DNA from: Hortaea werneckii
Lineage: Eukaryota > Ascomycota > Dothideomycetes > Mycosphaerellales > Teratosphaeriaceae
Reading direction: 5' to 3'
Length of the DNA: 64,000 nt
NCBI GenBank assembly: GCA_037044905.1
Contig: JBAOKB010000160.1
Location: forward strand, 1-64,000
Every line of letters starts with the position of its first letter. The first letter of the stretch is position 1. Made by a program: the position numbers and the translations under genes. The notes beneath the pieces were generated by a model that made no database searches, was not told the DNA's origin, and saw nothing but the letters and a program-made list of their open reading frames with translations. Of this stretch, positions 31,586 through 43,462 are shown one piece after another.

Positions 31586-32845
31586 ATGTACGCACTTTTA
31601 GCTCTGGCAGCAATAGGAGGGTTAGGAAGAACACTCGCCAGCCCAGCATCCGGCCCGGAATTGTCTGAGATCGTTCGGCGGCAAAACAATGCAGACTCAA
31701 CATGCCAGGTCTTTGGCCTGGACTTCCAAGATGGAGGCTCGTACTTCCTCAACAGCAACTCCAGTCAGAATTTTATGGCTTCATACCTTTTCAAAGGATG
31801 CAACGACGCCATCGCGGATGTAATGCTGGTCAACATGAATAATGGTGATCAATACTTCTGCAGCAGTGTTCCGACGGTGCCAGACAATTCAACGCAAGTC
31901 TCTACTTGTCCGGTGCAGCATAGCCAACTGACGACTGCGAATTACTCCATCATTACACTCGGGAATAATGGAAAAGGCAATCCCTTCGCAGTGCAGAGGG
32001 ACTTTGTGCTCAATGTTGGGAGGCAAGAGACTTCTACAGTGACGATCTCGATGCCGGCGACGGTCACTTCAAACCCGATAAATACTGTGACAAGTAAGCC
32101 ATAAGTATCCCATTCTACCAGACGGCTGGCTGACAGGAGGGCAGAAATCTCCGTCGTCACCACGACATCCACTGTTGTACCCAATCAAACCCCATCATCA
32201 TCCCCCAATAGCTTCGGGACAGCACAATCACCAACACAAACTATCACGCAAACCGACCGCATTACCCAGACTTTCACCAGATGGACGGAAACAGACACGA
32301 CCTCGACCCACGTCGTGCAGAAGAACAACTGCTTCGTCCTCGGAACCCCCAAGCAAGATGCTCCCTGCACCACGCTTCCCGCGGGCCTCAAGAACGGCTT
32401 CGGTCCCAAGATCCGCAAGCGAGAAGTAAATATCCCGAACCCTGGAGTCTTGGAAAAGCGAGCGCTCGATCCTCAGACTGTCACGACGACGACCACGGTT
32501 CCCAATGGATCCACTCAGACTCTGACCGGAGAGCCGAGCACGACGACTGTTGAGCAGCAGAGCACCGCTACAGCTCTCACGACCGTCCCCGCCAGCAACG
32601 GCTCCAGCGAAGCTCAGGTACATTGAACGACAGATGTGAGCCCATGCTGAGTCAGTAGCTAATTGCGCTTTCTCTAGACAACCCAAGTCCCAAGCGTTCA
32701 GGTCGAGACGGTCAAGTCCTATGTCGTGGCTTATATCACGAAGACCATGACGATTACTTGGAGGACGGAAACGACGATTATGCCTACGGGTTCGCCGACG
32801 CCTTGTAATGCGTCTCCGCAAGGTGGTGGGGCGGGTAAGTGGTAA
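31586..32845 (+). CDS. Secreted Thr/Ser-rich protein with Kex2 sites
   Basis: Three exons: 31586-32093, 32145-32617 and 32678-32845. The introns are 51 and 60 bp with GTAAGC/GTACAT donors and CAG/TAG acceptors; the first has a CTGAC-like branch. The predicted protein is 382 residues. The ATG (caccATGtac) starts a signal peptide, MYALLALAAIGGLGRTLAS, followed by a dibasic site in EIVRRQNN. A compact domain then has FGLDFQDGGSYFLN and several cysteines, like conserved N-terminal domains of fungal secreted cell-wall-type proteins. The rest is Thr/Ser-rich (TVTTTTTVPNG-like). Further dibasic sites occur in KIRKREVN and VLEKRALD, so a short internal peptide could be released by Kex2. No GPI-anchor hydrophobic tail is seen. 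I infer an extracellular or wall-associated role. Confidence 0.75.
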
Positions 32846-33779
32846 GGCGCGAGGCGTGTGGTGACTTGTATACGAGCGGTGTGTCAAGATCGAGCGGAGG
32901 AGACGGGCATACTGCTCTGTCTGGAGAGGTAGTGGTCGAGGTTTTAAGGCGGTCGAGTGTTGTTAAATTTCTGGGACGTAGTCGGGATTTGAGGCCCGGG
33001 TGTAGCTAACTTTGATATCGCTTGTGCAAGAATGAAGCGGATAGCGTTGTATAGGTTCGGTGATAGATGAAAGGACTATGAAAGTGCCAAAGGCCGTCAT
33101 TTGCTTATATTTTGAACCTCGGCTCGCACTTTCAGGCTACTTTGGGAGCAATACGCATCGTAGCTCCTTCATGTTGCTCTAAGCCTCCAACGCACCCCAG
33201 GACCATCGATCAGCCTTCTACCGTCTCTTGACAAAAGCAGTGACAATATTTAACACCTTCTACTACCTTGGATGCTCGCCGACCCCGAGCGCCGAATATT
33301 CAAGGTTGCTTTGTTCCTTCGACAACGCCAAGCTTCTCTCCCGCAATTAGCACAAAAATTTTGGAGAGGTTTCTTTATGACTCCAGATTGGTGTAATATG
33401 CCGGCTGTCCAGTGTATCTGCGGGACTTGACAATATTGTGTGGTAACAATCCGACTACGTAGACATGAAGCTTGGCGGAATATCTGCCGCGTGGATGGAT
33501 CCAAGGTACTTTGGCTCCTGTCGTTCACCCTGGCGCAAGAACATTATGTGGACCAGCTCGCCACTCTCAACGTTGCGCAAAGACTTACCGGAGACCTGGT
33601 AAAATGGCGAGAACCACTTTCGCACCAGGATATATGAGCGGTCAGGAATGCACGATGTGGTTCTCATCTCTCGAGTCGAGATTCTCATGTGTGGAGTTCT
33701 TCATTCAGTTCGACTTGTAGAAGGCATACGAATTCAGTGAGGATAGCAACTTCGCTGCGGTCCCCTTGCACGATCAACT
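32846..33779. other. Intergenic, about 930 bp
   Basis: 3' flank of the secreted-protein gene and promoter of the small cysteine-rich gene. Short ORFs at 33250-33720 lack coding support. Confidence 0.4.
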
Positions 33780-34242
33780 ATGAAGCTCCTCGTCGCGCCT
33801 TTTATCTTCGCATGGGCTGTCGTCGGCTTGGCGAAAGCTGAGGACTCCTGGTATATCGGCGGCGATCATAACGTGACCTGCATTCGCGATCTCGGCGGCC
33901 AGTTGGACTGCGAGCGAGGGTTCAAAGAAGGAAGCATGAAGGTGAGTACACCCTTCCATGCGCCCGCATCCGTTTTCGTCAGCTGACAAGGGTCTTGGGC
34001 GGAAGGTCGATCTAGCGTCCCTTGGTCCAGATTATTTCGATGAAGCACCGCAGACGGATGCATCACTGGACAAGCGAGACTGGAAGTGCAAGCTCGCGGG
34101 GCTTGGATGCTCGACTAGATGTTACGCCGGGGGATTCTGCATCGCTAAATGCGTGAACGGCAAATGCGTTTGTAACTGCCTGGACGTTCCCGTACCATTG
34201 CATTTGGAGCGCTGCGTCAAGATGGACTGCTCTAATAAGTAG
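33780..34242 (+). CDS. Secreted CS-alpha-beta (defensin-like) peptide precursor
   Basis: Two exons, 33780-33941 and 34006-34242; the 64-bp intron has a GTGAGT donor and a GCTGAC branch. The product is 132 residues. The first 20 residues (MKLLVAPFIFAWAVVGLAKA) are a clear signal peptide. A propeptide with two cysteines ends at a Kex2-type site in ASLDKRDW. The predicted mature part has CX6CX3CX9CX4CXC spacing, with CSTRC as the CX3C helix motif and NGKCVC as a GXC/CXC gamma-core. This is the cysteine-stabilised alpha-beta pattern of defensins and related channel-active peptides. Two additional core cysteines and two in a C-terminal extension (ERCVKMDC) suggest extra disulfides. Signal-pro-Kex2-mature organisation matches known fungal defensins such as plectasin. 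Antimicrobial or effector activity is inferred only. Confidence 0.75.
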
Positions 34243-35618
34243 TGTCAGTCGCACTCTCGCCATATGTACGAGAAATCAGATCAATCAGGATGGTGGATTG
34301 CGATATGCTGACGGGGGAAGAAAAGCAGCGGCCGACAGACGGAGTCAAGGTAGGAGACCATTTTGAGTCGGGCTACCAGGATAAAGTCACTTTCGCAAGC
34401 CACGGCCTTGATTGTTGGGTGAACCCAGGTTAAGGAGAAGTCCAGTTTGCCCCGAGTATGAATCTTTCGATCTAGCTTAAGGTACATAGTAGCTTTCAAT
34501 CAGAACGATAGAGGTGCCATGAAATGCAATGTTCCTTGCCGATTGCACCAGTGCCGCGACGATGTGATCCACAGCATGATGAATCTTGCCGGTGCGCGAA
34601 AATTGGTGGTAAGCTACTCGACTGACCACTTGTGATGGGAGATGGGTGGTATACTCGATCTGATGTTCCCGCGAAAGAATTCGCTAGGATCTTCTTAATC
34701 TCGTCTTATCATGCGCTACGATAAGCGCATGGGGTTGGTGCACATTTGACATCGCACGTGACTGCGCGATATGGCGGTGAGCACTTGCGTCTTCTGCCTC
34801 ACTTGAGACGACTGGGTTTTACCATCATCTCCTTCTCATACATCTTGAATGGCAAAGTCAGAAGAAGCCGGCTGAGGGTGGACAGGCTCATCCAATCTCC
34901 GGCGTCGGACTTTGTTCCTGGTAGACTCGCATCAGTCATGCGCGTCATCTCCCCGCAGCCATGCTCGAATCTCCGCGAGAGGCACTCACATCTCCTGCGG
35001 CGAAGATGATCATTACGCCTTTTCCAGCGCCCTCATACGCCTTTGCCTTCCCTTTCTGCGGCGTAGCTGGCGCGCATTGCTCACCGAGGTAGCCTACAAC
35101 GGCTTACGGCGTCCTCGGAGTCCTGCTGATGCCAATTGCCGCTGGGTCCTGAGTCTGGATCTGAAGACGCATACGCTAAACGTCATGGTTTCTTGAGTGG
35201 CCATCAGCTTTCGCGATATTCTCCACTCAACCCAAGTATAGAGCGGGGGAGACACCACGGGTCATCATGCGGAAACGGTTGGCTCAGCACACGCGTGAGC
35301 GAGCCCCAGGGAATGCAAGACGCTGTGGACTTCGGTTGTCATGCTCGCGGCGCGGTTGCTAAGCAGAGAGTGTCCTTCGGTTCCGCCTCCAGGATGCTTT
35401 CCCTGCCGAAATACCTTCATTGGACAGCTGTCCCAGAGGCTTACAAGTGCCTGACGTACAGCTTTGGATTACAAAAGCTCTAGAGTGTGCTTTCCCTTAC
35501 ATCCACCTAGGTTCCGTTGCGCGGAGCTTGTTCCTGAACATATCCATTCTCACAAGGTTTGTCTACTTTGTTTGTTTCTTTACTACATCTCTTCGCAAGC
35601 TGTATTGAGAAGCCGATC
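34243..35618. other. Intergenic, promoter of egt1
   Basis: About 1.4 kb. Short plus-strand ORFs at 34746-35483 have no recognised features. The final few hundred bases should hold the egt1 promoter. Nothing else seen. Confidence 0.4.
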
Positions 35619-38468
35619 ATGGGTTCGATTGGGCAACCGAGCTCGGAAGCTGTAGCTTCCAAGGCCTCTGTCCCCAGCATCATTGACATTCGATCGGACA
35701 CCGCCGGTATCGAGTTGAAGCAAGAGATCCTGGCCGGCTTGAAGCCAGCTGATGGTGGAGAGAAGACATTGCCAACACTGTTGCTATATGATGAGGAGGG
35801 ACTTAAGCTCTTTGAGCGCATCACATACTTGAAGGAATACTATTTGACTGGCGAAGAGATAGCTGTATTGGAGAGGCATGCAGAAAGCATTGCTCAGCGG
35901 ATACCAGATGGATCAATGGCAGTAGAGCTCGGAAGCGGGTATAGCTCACCCAGGCCCATCACGGCGTGAGCTGGCTTGCTGACGGCCCATTAGCAACCTG
36001 CGCAAGATCCAGATCCTACTCGATGCCCTGGAAAGATCCGGCAAGAATGTCTCGTACTACGCCCTTGACCTCATGGAACCGGAGCTTGAGCGGACGCTGG
36101 CCGAAGTTCCTCAGTACCGACACGTGAAGTGCAATGGTTTGCTAGGTACGTATGATGATGGATTAGCATGGCTTCGCAACTCAGAGAACGTGAATCGACC
36201 CAAATCCATCTTGTCGATGGGCTCAAGCATAGGCAACTTCACGCGCGATGAAGCTGCCGGGTTCCTCCGTCAGTTTGCAGCCATTTTGGGGCCCCGCGAT
36301 TATCTCATGATTGGTGTCGACGGCTGTGAAGACCCGCAAAAGGTGTATCGAGCATACAACGACAGCGAGGGGTAAGTCTAACGCCGGAAATGCCAGACGC
36401 TGCTGACACAATCGTAAGCGTAACACACGAGTTCACTGCAAACGGGCTCAAGCATGCCAACCGTTTGCTTGGGTACAAAGCCTTCGAGCTTGATGATTGG
36501 GAGGCCGTTGGTGACTTTGATGCAAAGAGCGGAAGGCACCAAGCGTTTGTCGTCCCGAAGAAAGACGTCATTGTTGAAGGCGTGGCTATGAAGCAAGGTG
36601 AAAAGATCAGGATAGAAGAAAGCTATAAGTACAGCCGACCTCAGGCGCAGGAGCTTTGGCGCTGCGCAAACGTCATGGAAGTCGCAGCTTGGTCCAACGA
36701 CGCCGGCGACTACGGTACGTACTGAAGCTTACCAGACAGTCTTTCTACGCAACACTTGCTGACATTATATCGCAGCACTGCACATGCTTAAGCCAATAAC
36801 GATGTTTGCGACCAAGCCTGAAGAATATGCCGCTCACCCAGTGCCTAGCTTGGATGAATGGCACCAACTCTGGTCAACCTGGGACATGGTGACTCGCCAA
36901 ATGATTCCGGACGAGCAGCTGCTAGACAAGCCTATCAAGCTGAGAAATGCTTGTGTGTTCTACCTCGGCCACATTCCGACTTTCTTCGACATGAAGCTCA
37001 CAGAGGCAACCGGTGGCAATCCTACCGAGCCCAAGTACTTCTACAACATCTTCGAGCGTGGTATTGATCCCGATGTCGACAACCCGGAGCAAGTCCACTC
37101 TCACAGTGAGATCCCAGATGAGTGGCCGAGTCTCGACGAGATCATGGCGTTCCAGAAGCGGGTGAGACAGCGTGTCAAGAACATTTACGCCTCTGGTCAA
37201 GCGTACGAGGACAAGTGGACCGGTCGTGCGCTGTGGCTGGGCTTGGAGCACGAAATCATGCATCTCGAAACACTCTTGTATATGCTCCTGCAGAGCGAGT
37301 GGGCTCTGCCACCACCAACTACGGCAAAGCCCGATTTCGCGCAGATCGCTGCCGATGCACAGAAGAATGCCGTCGAGAATGAGTGGTTTGATGTTCCAGA
37401 ACAGACGATCGCTGTCGGTCTTGATGATCCTGACTCGCCGGAAGGCCCCGTGCGCCACTTTGGCTGGGATGTCGAGAAGCCGCCTCGGAAGACTCACGTG
37501 GCGGCGATGAAGGCTAAGGGCCGTCCGATCACCAACGGAGAATATGCGAAATACGTGTTTGCGACTGGCAAGAAGGATCTGCCTGCTTCGTGGTTACCTC
37601 TTGATGCTTCGAATGGCGTGAACGGTGTGAACGGCGTCACGAACGGTGGTCAGAGTGAAGAGGAGTTCATTCGTGACAAGGCTGTTCGCACCATCTACGG
37701 CCCCGTGCCCCTGAAGTATGCGCTGGACTGGCCAGTTTCCGCATCATATGACGAGCTGAATGGCTGTGCGCAGTACATGGGTGGCCGTATTCCGACTCTG
37801 GAGGAGGCCCGCAGCATTTACTACTACGTTGATGCTCTGAAGCAGAGAGAGCCCTCGAAGACCTTAGGAAGGACGATCCCAGCAGTAAACGGGTGAGTAT
37901 CTTCCTCAAAGCATGCCAGTATCTATCTTTGCTGACGTAGTCTAGCCACCTGGTCAACGATGGCGTGCAGGAATCGCCGCCATCCAACCCTTCCTTAAAC
38001 GGCTCCGGTGCTGTAGCTAGTTCCAAACCAAACGATGTCTTCGTGAACCTGGACGCGGCGAACGTCGGCTTCAAGCACTGGCACCCGATGCCTGTCACTC
38101 CGTACGGCAACAGGCTTGCCGGTCAGGGTGAGATGGGTGGCCTTTGGGAATGGACTAGCTCAGCACTGGAGATGCAGGATGGCTTCAAGCCTATGAAGCT
38201 CTACCCTGCGTATAGTGGTATGTCATGTCTGAGAGCACCTCTGCTGATTTCGTTGCTGACAAGGGATAGCCGACTTTTATGATGGAAAGCACAACGTCGT
38301 GCTCGGCGGCTCATGGTCTACGCATCCACGAGTAGCCGGCCGCAAGACATTGTACGTCCAAAATCCTAGTGAGGCGCATGCAGCTCGCTAATCAACCGCA
38401 GCGTGAACTGGTACCAGCGCAACTACCCGTACGTGTGGGCTGGTGCTCGAATGGTGAAGGACGCCTGA
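35619..38468 (+). CDS. egt1: Ergothioneine biosynthesis protein Egt1
   Basis: Seven exons (35619-35938, 35994-36371, 36419-36714, 36776-37892, 37946-38217, 38270-38351, 38402-38468) with introns of 47-61 bp give 843 residues in frame throughout. Fungal Egt1 is a fusion that trimethylates histidine to hercynine and then performs oxygen-dependent C-S bond formation with cysteine. In order: a histidine-specific methyltransferase domain (residues about 20-330; LLYDEEGLKLFERITYL, VELGSGN, SMGSSIGNF); a DinB-like domain with the iron-binding HX3HXE motif in EHEIMHLET (around residue 490); and an FGE-sulfatase-type domain ending in GGLWEWTSS, VLGGSWSTHPR and NWYQRNYPY. A short Asn/Gly/Val repeat (GVNGVNGVTNGG) lies in the FGE domain region. 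The product is probably cytosolic. Length and domain order match the family. Confidence 0.95.
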
Positions 38469-39149
38469 GATGCTCCCAATACTAATGAGACAACGAACAA
38501 TTGACGGCCTTGTATTGAAAAGCTAGTGTCTTCAGGTAGCCCAACTGGATCCGCTCGTTCTCGTATCCTGCGCTTCTTCCTCAACTTCCAACTTGTTTTT
38601 GCATGTGATGCGTCACTTGCGGGATCACGCATTCGACGGCGTCACCGGGGCCGTGGTTAGCCCCCTGTGTGACGTACAATTTCGGCGCACGCACACCTGC
38701 AGCAACTTGATTAGATTGTCTTCGCGTTTACAACCCCGTGGCTATTCACAAACGCAACACGCGATACGTATTTCAACACTTCTTCGACCGCCCCGGCTGC
38801 TTGCTTCTTAGTCGGAAACTGTAACACTAATCAGCACTTTCGGCAGTAGTCAAACGCCATATCCTCTCCCTCGCGCGCCAAAGCCTGTTTGTTGATTCAG
38901 GGGCTGTACTCGCTTGACCAACATATCAACCACTTGCCACGCTTGCAACCGTCTAGTAGTTGCAAGCCACTCATCAACACTGACATACAGAAGAATGGAG
39001 AAGGGTTTCTCTCCGATCATCACCTTCTCCAGCATTTACGGCCTCGCCATTACGGCGTCGAAAAGGAGCACGTCCGACTCTGCGGACGGCGGTAATACCT
39101 TCCGAAGGCCAAAGAGACCTGATAAGTGCACGCATAGTGCTTGAAAGAT
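38469..39149. other. Intergenic, about 680 bp
   Basis: 3' flank of egt1 and promoter of the next plus-strand gene. An ATG-started frame at 38995 (MEKGFSPIITF) is judged to be upstream of the true start. Confidence 0.4.
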
Positions 39150-40489
39150 ATGCCTCACGACGTCTATAGATGGGAGGACGGTGGCGGTCTGAGTAGGTCT
39201 TCATGCGTTGGAACTCAAAGTGGCAAATGCTGATCCGATTGCAGTCCACCACTGTCCCAAGTGCAAGCGTCCACTGACGCACGATGCTGTTCGTTCGCAG
39301 TGTTTGGGACAGCATGTCGAGTGGTGTAAGCGGTACCACACTCAGCTCTTCATGTAAGCCATAGATCACGCGAATCGCTAAAGGCGAGTATGAAGCTAAT
39401 TCCAGGAGTAGGATAGGATGGAGCAGCGAATGCGCCCCTTGCAGGCACAGCGAAGAGCATCATCACCAACGTCACCGCAAGATTGCCGAGCTCTTGCGCC
39501 AGCTCCAAGACGTACAGTCCGCAGACACCCCAAAGCGCTCAACAGCTGCGCTGCTACCGGACCAGGAAACCAACAGCTCGAGTCCGTTGTCGAAGAAGGA
39601 ACGCAAAGCGGTGAAGAAGGCTGCGAAAGTTGCAGGAATGGCCAAAGTCGTTACAGCCGCCGAGATTAGCTTTGTAGCGGAAGCTCTGCATCCGACTTGC
39701 TCTGCGAACGACGACGCCGAAGACGAAAATAGTCTCGTCGAAGACTTCGACATCAAGTTCAACCTCTACTACCACAAAGGCACAACCAACACGCGCGAAG
39801 CCCGCAATCGCCACCTAGACACCAAGCAGCGCAGGAAAAGCGAGCCCAAGATCGAAGAAAGCGAAATCAATACCCTCATGGCCGCGCTGAAGATCCCGAC
39901 CTCCGGTTTTGATGGTAAAGACCAACAGAACCTTATCCGAGAGATCCGCGATGCGGTTCGCGACGACTTGACCCGCGTGGCGAAGGAGGACGAACAGACT
40001 GCGATTCGGAAAGCGGGGTTCTGGCGCTGGGCGAGTAAGAAGACTTATGATCGGCATGTTGCTAATGAGAAGGCGCGGCTTGAGAAAGATGGGGCTGAGA
40101 TTCTGAAGAGGAGGGACTCTGCTGATCTGGTAGTCGAGCGTGAGGATGTTCAGCAGGATGGTCCTGAGGGGGCTCAAGAGGTGGAGGAGACTGTCCATGT
40201 GGCAGCTGCTGCAGCTGCTTCCAGTGTTCCCTCGACTCCAATTACGGGATTGCGGGATTATGTTGGGCGGGCAAGCGGTCCATCTCGCTCTACGATCCGA
40301 AGTGAGGAGATCTATGGCCCGAGCGAAGCGGAGTGGACGACCGTGGGGAAATTCAAGAAGAGGGCAAAGTCGCGCCACACACCGTCGCCGACGACCTTGA
40401 AGTTCACGGGCAATGGAGGATTGAAGAAGTTTCAGGTCAAAACATCGGGGTATTCCGCGATTGCATTCTGCGGAAACGGTGATGAGTAG
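39150..40489 (+). CDS. Hypothetical protein with Cys/His-rich N-terminus
   Basis: I infer three exons, 39150-39192, 39245-39353 and 39406-40489. Both introns are 52 bp: GTAGGT with a TGCTGAT-like branch and TTGCAG, then GTAAGC with GCTAAT and TCCAG. The frame is kept and predicts 411 residues starting MPHDVYRWEDGG. Residues 17-75 are Cys/His-rich: HHCPKCKRPLTHDAV, then CLGQHVEWCKRYH, then ECAPCRHSEEHHH, suggesting a zinc-binding fold split across exons. Next come a KKERKAVKKAAK basic helix, an acidic patch, and a helical region with FWRWASKKTYDRHV. The C-terminal part is disordered with EWTTVGKFKKRAKSRH. I do not recognise the family. Exon 3 alone is certain to be coding; the first two exons rest on splice signals and frame. 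Confidence 0.65.
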
Positions 40490-40954
40490 AAAGTGGAACT
40501 GACACAACGTCCATTGTCGTCCTATTCCTCTTGCAGTTGGTAGTTGGAACGCTTGGGTGAGCTCGATCTGGTAGGCTATTCGCCTATAGATAGGTGATTG
40601 GTTGGTACACTGGTTGCACCTTGATGTCTGCTGGCGAGTACTGGCTCGAGGAGGTGGCTTTGGCGTGAGGTGATGAACGCATTGCAACATGTGGATATCA
40701 GGCGGATAGGCTACATCAGATGGATAGGCTACGTAGGGATTTTTCATGGAATTCAAGTGTTCACCCGGCCTATACATTTTCAATCTAATGCACAGCGTTG
40801 AGCCCGGGTTTGTTTGGCCCAGGCTGTTTCTTTCTGTGTTTATACATTCCCATGCTGGATCTGAAGACGGTGTTGGCCCATGGGTTTGAAAGACAACTCT
40901 CAGAGCCAAAGATTCATTATTTCGCAACTGCTCTACTTGGTCATTATCCACCAG
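40490..40954. other. Short convergent intergenic region
   Basis: About 465 bp between the 3' ends of the Cys/His-rich gene and the dual-cluster regulator. Nothing recognised. Confidence 0.4.
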
Positions 40955-43462
40955 CTACCACGCACTCGGCAAGACAGAGCCCCACGCATCAAGTTGTTGC
41001 TCCGACCCAAACGGCTCCCACGGCGGCAGACCGAAGGATTCGTCATGTGAGCCTACTACTGTCTCAGCAGGCTGCCAGTCCCACCTCGAGGGGTCTTCGG
41101 TGAAGAGGGAAATGATGTCTTGGAATGATTCGGATCCAGTTGTAGTGGGCGCTGGGATTGAAGATGGGTCTGACAGCGGACTGTCAGCGTTGGTCGCAAG
41201 TGTAATCGGTTCTCGAGGGAACTGACCTCTAAGTAGATCCTGGCTTATCTGTCGCCCGCTAGTATTAGGTGAAGGGATCTTCTCCGGGGCGTATTTCTCC
41301 GGGATGCTCTTGCGCGCCATTCGATAGATGGAAAGAGGGTTCAAGACGTATTCCGGGGTGCTTTGCACAGGTGTCCCTGGAGCTGTTCGCTGCTCTTCGT
41401 CTTGCTCTTGGTCGAGATATGGTTGATCGAGGACTACGTTCTGACCTCGACTGCGAACGGTGTCAGTAGCTGTAATTTCACATGTCTCCTGCTACGTCTA
41501 AGTAGACTTACTGTTGCAGTCCGAGCCTTTCCAGCATCCGCTCTGCTGCGTTAAACAGAAGCTCTGAAACTGAGTGTAAGGACCGCATTTTCTTCAAGGC
41601 TTCCATATTGCTACGCACAAGAGGAACTACCTCATTAACAAGGTCTCGACCATGATTATTGTTAGGGTCGTGAAGTTGCGTGGCGAAGTAGAGCATTATA
41701 CGGCAACTGTCATACACGATAGTTGGGATCCAGGAGTCTGCCAGACCATGCAACCCATGGCGTAGAGCTTCTTCTGCGAGCATCGCTATGTTCTTGGCTT
41801 GTTGGAAGAGCTCGCATTGCAGGTGTCGCAAGTAGGCCGCTTGTTCGGGAGGAAAGGTAAATGGGGAGCGGAGCTTGTACAGACTCGGTGTACCAATACG
41901 ATAGAGGTCGCACATGGTCTGATGAAACATAAAGTGCAATGCCAGAAGAGCGCCGACTTGAGATGTTTCTTTTCGAATGTAGATGCTTGTAGGGTTAACG
42001 AGAAGGCTTGCGGGAAGATTGTTGTACCATGCTCGACATTCTGCGTCCAATTTTGTAAATTCCGAATCAGAATGCCAAGGTGCTTTTGCGTCCTGGAGAT
42101 GTTTGATGTATCCGTAGACAGGTGTCAATAACAACGCAGACTCTACTAGATACGTGAGACTTACTTGAGTACTCTCCTTCGAATGGAAATATGACGAAGG
42201 TAATGTGCCCTTATTCCCAGATTATCTCCAGGACCGGAAGACAGCTGACGTGAAGGTACGAAAGGAAGAGTTGTGTTTGAATGGAGAAGTTCTGTAATGC
42301 AAGAAGTCTGGTGTAGAAAGTTTCGCTCGCTACAAGGTAGCTGGATCTTCATATCTTCCTCCCGTATCAGAGTGAGCTGATCTACACCGCTCCCGATAAG
42401 CGAATCCGCAATATAGCAGGACCACATCAAGCGGCGCCTAGATTCTTTGGTGCATGCATCGGGTCGTAAGCTGGGATCCTGACACAAGACATCCGTCGAG
42501 TGCTCCAGGTTGATCTGAAGCGCTTGGGTCATGCGAGCAATCAGCCCTGATAGCATGAACGCCGTTCCCCAATCAGCCATACGGATTGCGTAGTCCTGCA
42601 GAAGCACTGCAGCCATCAGGCTCTCCGCGCTTATTCTACCAATCTGTGCGAACAACAACCGCTGTGCTCGATCGGCCCACCGTGCTCTTCTCGAAGGTGT
42701 CTTCCCGCGCAAGCAACTGTCGTTGCCATCAAAGTCGGTGCAGAACATGTCTCCCAATGCGCACATGATTAAGAGCAAAGCATCCTCATCGAAGGTATTT
42801 GGATCTCTATGGTCTAGATTGTGCATGAATGAAGGTTTGTGCAAGAACCCAAAGCAGCGTAAAGGGTGTACATGAGCAAAGTATGCATCAATGCGAGGAC
42901 GAGCTTCATCGCCACCAAGTATTGAAGCATCACCGGAATGGCTTTCGCCAGATCTGGGATCCACGGTGGTTTCCGCCTGTCTGTTCGTGCCATTTTCCGC
43001 ATGATGATTAGGCCGTACATTCCCAGGAGAGAAACCAGAATGCCTATGGGCAAAATGACTGTGTTGGCCCTGAACACTGCGGTTCCCGTACCGCAGCTCC
43101 GTCTCTATCTGGAGTTTCCAGGCTGGTTCTGAAGATTCATCGTACTGGCACTGGGTTGACTTACGCTTACACCTCTCACACGTTGGTCGGTCCCCTGAGC
43201 ATTTGGTCTTCATCTCCCTGCAGGGGAGACATGAGTGAAAGGTGCGTTTTCTTTTACGCCCAGCGCTGGTCTCCGGATCGCTTGTGGTAGAGCTCAGGTT
43301 CGCCCAGCTCCTTGATGTACATGATAGTCCCAGTCTCTCGCAGTTGGTGCACGATCCTGGCCGCCTATCACATCGCACTTTTCTTGCTCTGCAAGTATTG
43401 CAGGCGGAAGGTCTTTGGCTGGAGGTTCCAGTCAGGGAGGCTTGATCCGGTTGACGGTCCAT
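40955..43462 (-). CDS. Transcription factor with two Zn2Cys6 clusters
   Basis: The minus-strand gene starts at ATG 43462. Residues 21-48 and 78-105 each form a perfect CX2CX6CX6CX2CX6C zinc cluster (CNTCRARKVRC and CLPCREMKTKC begin them). This is a rare tandem pair in a family that normally has one. A basic GRKRKR linker lies between. A fungal-specific transcription factor (middle homology) region follows: RIDAYFAHVHPLRCFGFLHK, then TSIYIRKETSQVGALLALHF. Exons are 43462-42165, 42111-41512 and 41450-40955, giving 797 residues in frame. The first intron (42112-42164) has donor GTAAGT but ends CTACGG rather than CAG. The second (41451-41511) is canonical. A further in-frame 57-bp intron near 41170-41225 is possible. 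It is divergent from a dioxygenase gene and may regulate it. Confidence 0.85.

Noticed and set aside
37616..37655. Asn/Gly/Val-coding repeat in egt1 as a mobile insertion
   Set aside because: It is short, in frame and consistent with simple slippage in a surface loop.
38995..39144. ATG-started frame MEKGFSPIITF as the first exon of the Cys/His-rich gene
   Set aside because: No good donor joins it in phase to the next exon, whereas ATG 39150 with a GTAGGT donor does so cleanly.
43140..43180. GTAAGT...CCCAG inside the second zinc cluster as an intron
   Set aside because: The span would be only 14 nt and removing it would destroy a perfect Zn2Cys6 motif.
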